This document shows positions 5,618 through 8,553 of a stretch of 8,553 nt of DNA, piece by piece. This stretch comes from Actinomycetes bacterium. GTDB taxonomy: Bacteria; Actinomycetota; Coriobacteriia; Coriobacteriales; Eggerthellaceae. Location of the stretch: positions 1 to 8,553 of the forward strand of contig JAEWYG010000177.1 in the NCBI GenBank assembly GCA_023395755.1, written 5' to 3'. The number at the start of each line of letters is the position of its first letter. Position 1 is the stretch's first letter. The notes beneath the pieces are model-generated. The model was not told where the DNA came from, ran no database searches, and was given only the letters and a program-made list of their open reading frames with translations. The translations under genes and the position numbers were made by a program.

Positions 5618-6753
5618 CCTCTGCAGCAACTACGGCGTCTGCCCAACAGCCCCTCGCGACGAACGCCAGCGTCTGCGGAGCACCTCCAGCCTCCAAGACG
5701 AACGCCAGCGCATCGTCGTCGGATCATTTCTGCGACGCCTACCTAGGAATCGATATCGGGTCCATTTCCACTAAGGGCGTTATCGTAGATGACAACCATG
5801 GAATAGTCGCACGTTCGTACTTGTGGACAGAAGGTAACCCGACCAACGCCGCACGTCGCGTTGTAGCCGATCTTGCCAGCCAGATCGATCACAAAATCTT
5901 ACGTGTTCGAGCCGTCGGTACCACCGGCAGCGCCCGCCGTCTCGTGGGTGCTATGTTGGGAGCTACCGTGGTAAAAAACGAGATAACCGCACATGCCGTC
6001 GGTACCACCATACTACACCCCGATGTGCGCACCATCCTGGAAATTGGTGGGCAGGACTCGAAAATTATTTGCGTGGAAAACGGCATCGCCGTAGACTACG
6101 CTATGAACACCCTGTGTGCAGCTGGCACTGGCGCATTCTTATCAAGCCAAGCAAACCGTCTTGGGGTTGCAGTTGAGGAATTCGGCGAGATAGCCCTGAC
6201 CTCTTCTCATCCGGCAAACATTGCCGCGCGCTGCACCGTTTTTGCCGAGAGCGACCTGGTTCACAAGATACAGGTGGGCTATGCGCGCGAGGATATTGTC
6301 GCAGGACTTTGTCGTGCTGTGGCATCAAATTACCTGAACAATGTAGGAAAAGGCAAGAAGATTGTGGCGCCGGTGGTGTTTCAAGGCGGCGTAAGTAAAA
6401 ACGCTGGTGTAGTTCGCGCATTCGAAGATGAACTAAACATGGACGTGCGGGTAGACCCCGATGGTCACCTCATGGGAGCATTCGGCGTAGCCCTACTGGC
6501 TGCCGAATCGAATGTACATGATGGTACCACCCATAGCGCCGGTGTTTCATCTGATGCGGAGACACCTGATGAAGGGCCCTTCACCAACGGAGCTTTCGAC
6601 TTTAATGCCGTAGGCGACTTCACCTTTAAGACCCGTGAGATAGAATGTGCAAAGTGCGCAAACCACTGCGAGATTATCTGCGTTTATCGCAACAATCTGC
6701 TCATTGATGCCTGGGGTAACCGCTGTGACGAAGGCGCGGTAAAAACCGGTTAG
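5614..6753 (+). CDS. BadF/BadG/BcrA/HgdC-type ATPase, Fe-S activator with Cys-rich C-terminal tail
   Basis: A 379-residue protein of the sugar kinase/Hsp70/actin fold. It has phosphate-1 'GIDIGSISTKG' (45-55), 'GTTGSARRL' (102-110), phosphate-2 'EIGGQDSK' (143-150), 'NTLCAAGTGAFL' (165-176), 'ARCTVFAESDL' (205-215), 'FQGGVSKN' (256-263) and 'DGHLMGAFGVALLA' (283-296). Cys168 and Cys207 match the two Cys that, in the HgdC family, bind one [4Fe-4S] cluster across the homodimer. The activator hydrolyses ATP to push a low-potential electron into its partner reductase, presumably the two preceding gene products. After a linker comes a tail with C345-x2-C348-x3-C352-x3-C356 and C371 ('GNRC'), which resembles the Cys-rich linker between the ATPase and DUF2229 modules of fused relatives. 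Residues 1-40 are an Ala/Ser/Thr-rich, low-complexity extension without a clear signal peptide. It is the last gene of the operon. Confidence 0.9.
   Translation: MTSAATTASAQQPLATNASVCGAPPASKTNASASSSDHFCDAYLGIDIGSISTKGVIVDDNHGIVARSYLWTEGNPTNAARRVVADLASQIDHKILRVRAVGTTGSARRLVGAMLGATVVKNEITAHAVGTTILHPDVRTILEIGGQDSKIICVENGIAVDYAMNTLCAAGTGAFLSSQANRLGVAVEEFGEIALTSSHPANIAARCTVFAESDLVHKIQVGYAREDIVAGLCRAVASNYLNNVGKGKKIVAPVVFQGGVSKNAGVVRAFEDELNMDVRVDPDGHLMGAFGVALLAAESNVHDGTTHSAGVSSDAETPDEGPFTNGAFDFNAVGDFTFKTREIECAKCANHCEIICVYRNNLLIDAWGNRCDEGAVKTG
5658..5710 (+). repeat. 14-base direct repeat in the ATPase N-terminal extension
   Basis: GACGAACGCCAGCG occurs at 5658-5671 and again at 5697-5710. The 39-base period keeps frame, so both copies encode Thr-Asn-Ala-Ser. 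This suggests that part of the low-complexity N-terminus arose by, or can change through, repeat slippage or duplication. Confidence 0.7.
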
Positions 6754-6854
6754 TTCGCTGCATTTTTTGTCCCGCTTTTTCTTATCTGTACAACATACGA
6801 AACAATCGCCATAAACTAAACCCAACATACGCCCAACTGTTCTTTTTTCGCAAA

Positions 6855-6882
6855 AGAAAGACGCCTCGAAAGACGTCTTTCT
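6855..6882. terminator. Possible terminator of the reductase operon (two alternative stems)
   Basis: AGAAAGACG (6855-6863) pairs with CGTCTTTCT (6874-6882), a 9-base stem with a 10-base loop, followed by CTCTTC rather than a clean T-run. A perfect 14-base palindrome GAAAGACGTCTTTC (6868-6881) inside it, and the neighbouring stem TTCTTTT/AAAAGAA (6840-6858), compete for the same bases. It starts about 100 bases after the ATPase stop. On the minus strand the stem is followed by TTTT, so it could act in either direction. Confidence 0.45.
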
Positions 6883-6922
6883 CTCTTCATGTTCCTATCG
6901 CAGAGGGATTGTTCTTCCTCTC

Positions 6923-6964
6923 AAAAAACGGGCCTACGCTTCACGTTTACATAAGGTTAGGCCC
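6923..6964 (-). terminator. Rho-independent terminator for the small membrane protein gene
   Basis: Read on the minus strand, GGGCCTA (plus 6958-6964) pairs perfectly with TAGGCCC (plus 6930-6936) across a 21-base loop and is followed by G and six T (plus A-run 6923-6928). It lies about 107 bases past the stop codon at 7071-7073. The loop is long, but the stem followed by a T-tract is the classical arrangement. Confidence 0.65.
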
Positions 6965-7050
6965 CGATTGCACAAGAGAAAATATACTGCACCTACGGAC
7001 CCCTACACTATCATCAACGTAGAGCGGCTCTTCGAAGTATGCAAAAACAA

Positions 7051-7063
7051 GAGAACTGTTCTC
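7051..7063. repeat. Palindrome GAGAAC-T-GTTCTC just after the membrane protein gene
   Basis: A perfect 6+6 inverted repeat with one central base, 7 bases past the minus-strand stop. On the minus strand it is followed by TTGTTTTTG, so it could form a weak 5-base-pair intrinsic terminator ahead of the stronger one at 6923-6964. A protein-binding site is the alternative. Confidence 0.4.
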
Positions 7064-7070
7064 GTCAACT

Positions 7071-7343
7071 CTACACTTCAGCCAAAACAGCTGCACCCAG
7101 GACACTACCAACCACGACGATGCCTACTATGAGAGAGATAATGGCCAGAATAGTAACCACGATGCCAAGAATCTTACCGGCCTTCGCCTTCGTGTCCTGC
7201 ACATCGAATCGTGTTGCTTTACTTCCCATTACCCAAGCAACAATGCCCATCACCAATCCGACGAATCCCACATAAGGAATTCCAAAGAACGAGAGCGCAG
7301 TGCACACCACAGCAATAATACCAACGACAAGAGAGGTCACCAT
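7071..7343 (-). CDS. Small integral membrane protein, DUF4190-like
   Basis: A 90-residue, very hydrophobic protein. Residues 2-41 contain one long or two short closely spaced membrane segments rich in Gly, Val and Ile, with 'FFGIPYVGFVGLVMGIVAWV' at 19-38. A polar loop follows (about 40-55, 'GSKATRFDVQDTKAKAGK'), then a membrane segment from about 57 to 88 ('ILGIVVTILAIISLIVGIVV' at 58-77). The pattern of a hydrophobic hairpin, a charged loop with 'AKAGKILGIV' and a final hydrophobic stretch resembles the DUF4190 family of small membrane proteins of unknown function. ATG 7341-7343 has AAAGGA about 4 bases upstream on the minus strand. The gene is monocistronic, with a terminator at 6923-6964, and is divergent from the LytTR regulator, so the two could share regulation across the 198-base gap. 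The coding call is good; the family name is by appearance only. Confidence 0.75.
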   Translation of the reverse strand: MVTSLVVGIIAVVCTALSFFGIPYVGFVGLVMGIVAWVMGSKATRFDVQDTKAKAGKILGIVVTILAIISLIVGIVVVGSVLGAAVLAEV

Positions 7344-7461
7344 TGATTCCTTTCACGAAACTAATAATACCGACAAAAAAGCACGTCATATGAGCCAATA
7401 AGCGTCGGATTTACAGATTCTAACAACGAAACCTCTCACACCATTGAGTTCTGTCTAAATG

Positions 7462-7480
7462 TTGGCACGACGAGTGCAAA
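7462..7480 (+). promoter_or_regulatory. Imperfect inverted repeat over a possible -35 box
   Basis: TTGGCAC and GTGCAAA flank GACGA, pairing at six of seven positions, about 60-80 bases before the response regulator start. The TTGGCA half resembles a sigma-70 -35 element. It could be an operator, possibly autoregulatory, but the repeat is short. Confidence 0.25.
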
Positions 7481-7528
7481 CGTGATGACGTCTTAGCAAA
7501 CAAGGCCATACAATGAGAGAGCCAGACG

Positions 7529-7535
7529 AAAGGAG
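7529..7535 (+). promoter_or_regulatory. Ribosome binding site supporting a TTG start for the LytTR regulator
   Basis: AAAGGAG lies 6 bases before TTG 7542-7544. The second codon onward reads into the first strand of the receiver domain, so the rare TTG start fits both the spacing and the fold. The next in-frame ATG (codon 61) would be inside the receiver. Confidence 0.7.
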
Positions 7536-7541
7536 CCTGTT

Positions 7542-8261
7542 TTGATTTCTCTGCTTGCATGCGAAGACATACCCAACGAAGCAGAACAGCTACGATCAAT
7601 TGTCCGCGCTGTTGCTCAGCGACGCGGGATCGATATCAATCTTCACGTATTCTCGAGCGGCGAGCAATTGCTCCTGAATTTCGTTCGGGAAGAAACGGCC
7701 ATTGTGCTGCTCGATATCGTTATGGGCAAAGGCATGAGCGGCCTGGATATCGCACGTGCAATACGCAAGATCGATGCTGATATTCCCCTAGTGTTCGTAA
7801 CTTCATCGACTGAATACGCCGTTGAAAGCTACGACGTAAAAGCCGTTCATTACCTGGTAAAGCCCCTAAAGGAAAAGGATATCGAAGAAGTGCTTGACCG
7901 CTGTAACAAGCTGCTCTCTTCCTCTCGCAAAACTATCAGCTTTACCGTAAACCGGGTGGTCGAGCATGTGCTCATGGGCGACATCGTCTATGCCGAGGTG
8001 TTCGGAAACCGCGCAACAGTGCATCTGCAAAACCGCGTGCTCACCACATACACACCACTTTCGTCACTTTTGGAAGAAACGAGCACCTCGTTTATCCGGT
8101 GCCATCGCAGCTTCGTCGTAAACATGGACTACATTGCGCGAGTCCAGGGCAAAGAATTTATTATGGTAACCGGAGATCGCATTCCCATTCGCACCAACGG
8201 TCGGGCAGACGTAGTGATGCGTTATCAAGAATACCTAGCCCAAGAATTAAACCAGAGCTAA
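7542..8261 (+). CDS. LytTR-family response regulator (receiver + LytTR DNA-binding domain)
   Basis: A 239-residue cytoplasmic transcription regulator of the AlgR/AgrA/LytR type. The receiver (1 to about 122) has acidic residues Glu8-Asp9 in 'ACEDI', the phospho-acceptor Asp58 in 'IVLLDIVMG', Thr87-Ser88 in 'VFVTSS' and the conserved Lys107 in 'HYLVKP'. After a short linker the LytTR domain (about 131-235) shows 'FIRCHRSFVVNMDYIARV' (184-201) and 'GDRIPIRTNGR' (211-221). Such proteins, once phosphorylated by a GHKL histidine kinase, bind paired direct repeats, commonly to control quorum, bacteriocin, cell-wall or exoprotein genes. The TTG start is supported by AAAGGAG 6 bases upstream. It is divergent from the small membrane protein and convergent with a GHKL kinase fragment; that arrangement suggests but does not prove a partnership. 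Confidence 0.93.
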   Translation: MISLLACEDIPNEAEQLRSIVRAVAQRRGIDINLHVFSSGEQLLLNFVREETAIVLLDIVMGKGMSGLDIARAIRKIDADIPLVFVTSSTEYAVESYDVKAVHYLVKPLKEKDIEEVLDRCNKLLSSSRKTISFTVNRVVEHVLMGDIVYAEVFGNRATVHLQNRVLTTYTPLSSLLEETSTSFIRCHRSFVVNMDYIARVQGKEFIMVTGDRIPIRTNGRADVVMRYQEYLAQELNQS

Positions 8262-8332
8262 GCAAAATAACCTCCCCGTATGCACGTCACAAACAGAACC
8301 CGCTCAGTGCAGATTAAACCAAACCGCTTCTC

Positions 8333-8553
8333 CTAGCTTGCCACTTCGCACCCTTTCGCAATAGGTATGCTTACTTGAACGCGGAAACGTGCTTGATTGT
8401 ATACAATGGAAAATAGGCCACCCAAACGGCGTGTTACTTCCTGCGATGAGCTTATGCCAAGACCAAGGCCCTCGTGCTTTGTCGACAAAAACCCCGCATC
8501 GCTCTCTCTCACCTTGGAAACATAACTGTTTTCCACCAAAAACACCAACTGGC
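8333..8553 (-). CDS. GHKL-type sensor histidine kinase, C-terminal fragment
   Basis: The frame is open from the right edge to TAG 8333-8335, giving about 73 residues of the C-terminus; the rest lies outside the window. The peptide is the end of a HATPase_c_5/GHKL ATP-binding domain: 'VFLVENSY' (the strand and Asn-Ser of the usual 'v.v.Ns'), 'FLSTKHEGLGLGISSS' with the 'sTK...G.Gl' lid and G2 box, and 'FRVQVSIPI' as the final strand. Kinases of this type phosphorylate LytTR regulators. The in-frame TTG at 8546-8548 is not a real start, since the domain clearly extends upstream. It converges with the LytTR regulator across 71 bases that contain no clear terminator. A kinase and its regulator usually lie in tandem, so the opposite orientation is noteworthy. 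Confidence 0.82.
   Translation of the reverse strand, partial: QLVFLVENSYVSKVRESDAGFLSTKHEGLGLGISSSQEVTRRLGGLFSIVYNQARFRVQVSIPIAKGCEVAS

Larger units (their letters stand above)
6754..7070. other. Non-coding region between the reductase operon and the membrane protein, rich in inverted repeats
   Basis: These 317 bases lie between two convergent transcription units, and I see no gene in them. In order: T-runs at 6763-6768 and 6776-6780 soon after the ATPase stop; TTCTTTT-TTCGC-AAAAGAA (6840-6858); the overlapping hairpin at 6855-6882; a minus-strand terminator at 6923-6964; a short palindrome GAGAAC-T-GTTCTC (7051-7063) just after the minus-strand stop codon. The stretch 6965-7050 shows nothing I can interpret. 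An apparent minus-strand frame across 6547-6828 overlaps the ATPase tail and is not gene-like. Confidence 0.55.
7344..7541. other. Divergent intergenic region between the membrane protein and the LytTR regulator
   Basis: A 198-base region that should hold both promoters. For the regulator, TTGGCA (7462-7467) could be a -35 box, but the hexamer 17 bases on (ATGACG) is a poor -10. TTGGCAC-GACGA-GTGCAAA (7462-7480) is an imperfect inverted repeat (six of seven pairs) at the same place. On the minus strand TATTAT just before the membrane gene is a plausible -10 without a matching -35. I could not recognise a pair of LytTR-type direct repeats by eye. Confidence 0.4.

Noticed and set aside
3406..6753. 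Classical 2-hydroxyglutaryl-CoA dehydratase or benzoyl-CoA reductase operon
   Set aside because: Only the ATPase matches that group closely. The other two proteins carry DUF2229/COG3581-type blocks, and no CoA-transferase, ferredoxin or pathway dehydrogenase genes are present in the window.
6547..6828. Minus-strand open frame over the end of the ATPase
   Set aside because: It is antisense to the conserved Cys-rich tail and has no recognisable domain; treated as a shadow.
8546..8548. TTG as a start for the kinase fragment
   Set aside because: The GHKL domain is already under way there and the frame is open to the window edge, so the true start lies outside.
1..8553. tRNA, rRNA, CRISPR, insertion sequence or phage signals
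   Set aside because: No cloverleaf, rRNA-like stretch, regular spaced repeats, transposase or integrase motifs were seen on either strand.

Overview
The window looks like chromosomal DNA of an anaerobic bacterium of intermediate GC content. The gene set suggests a low-GC member of the Coriobacteriia (Eggerthellales-like, Cryptobacterium- or Slackia-like): an HgdC/HgdB/DUF2229-type ATP-dependent reductase cluster, a LytTR response regulator with a GHKL kinase, a small DUF4190-like membrane protein, and GTG/TTG starts behind strong GGAGG sites. That placement is an inference from family content and style. No rRNA, tRNA, CRISPR array, insertion sequence or phage gene was seen.

Layout. Positions 3-110 (+) hold the last 35 residues of a SpoU/TrmH-family RNA methyltransferase. 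It converges, 12 bases away, on a minus-strand pair: a DUF2064/TIGR04282-type GT-A-fold transferase (123-983) downstream of a single-domain universal stress protein (1139-1570). A 249-base divergent intergenic region separates the stress protein from a plus-strand flavoprotein disulfide reductase (1820-3190). This enzyme closely resembles RclA, the family now linked to hypothiocyanous acid and copper/hypochlorite stress. The pair of divergent genes therefore looks like a stress-response locus.

After a 215-base gap with a long GC-rich hairpin comes the main feature, a tightly coupled three-gene operon (3406-6753). Gene 1 encodes a DUF2229 (COG3580-like) protein, gene 2 an HgdB-like (COG3581-like) protein, and gene 3 a BadF/BcrA/HgdC-type ATPase (COG1924-like) with a Cys-rich tail. 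The genes overlap by 8 and 4 bases and each downstream start has a strong ribosome binding site. In many anaerobes these modules are fused in one large protein of unknown substrate. Here they are split and in a rotated order. The expected mechanism is ATP hydrolysis by the Fe-S activator driving a low-potential electron into an Fe-S reductase formed by the other two subunits. The substrate cannot be told from this window.

Downstream, a 317-base region (6754-7070) holds several inverted repeats, including a convincing minus-strand terminator for a 90-residue membrane protein (7071-7343, minus). Divergent from that protein is a LytTR-family response regulator (7542-8261, plus, TTG start). The window ends inside the 3' part of a GHKL sensor histidine kinase (8333-8553, minus), which converges tail-to-tail on the regulator.
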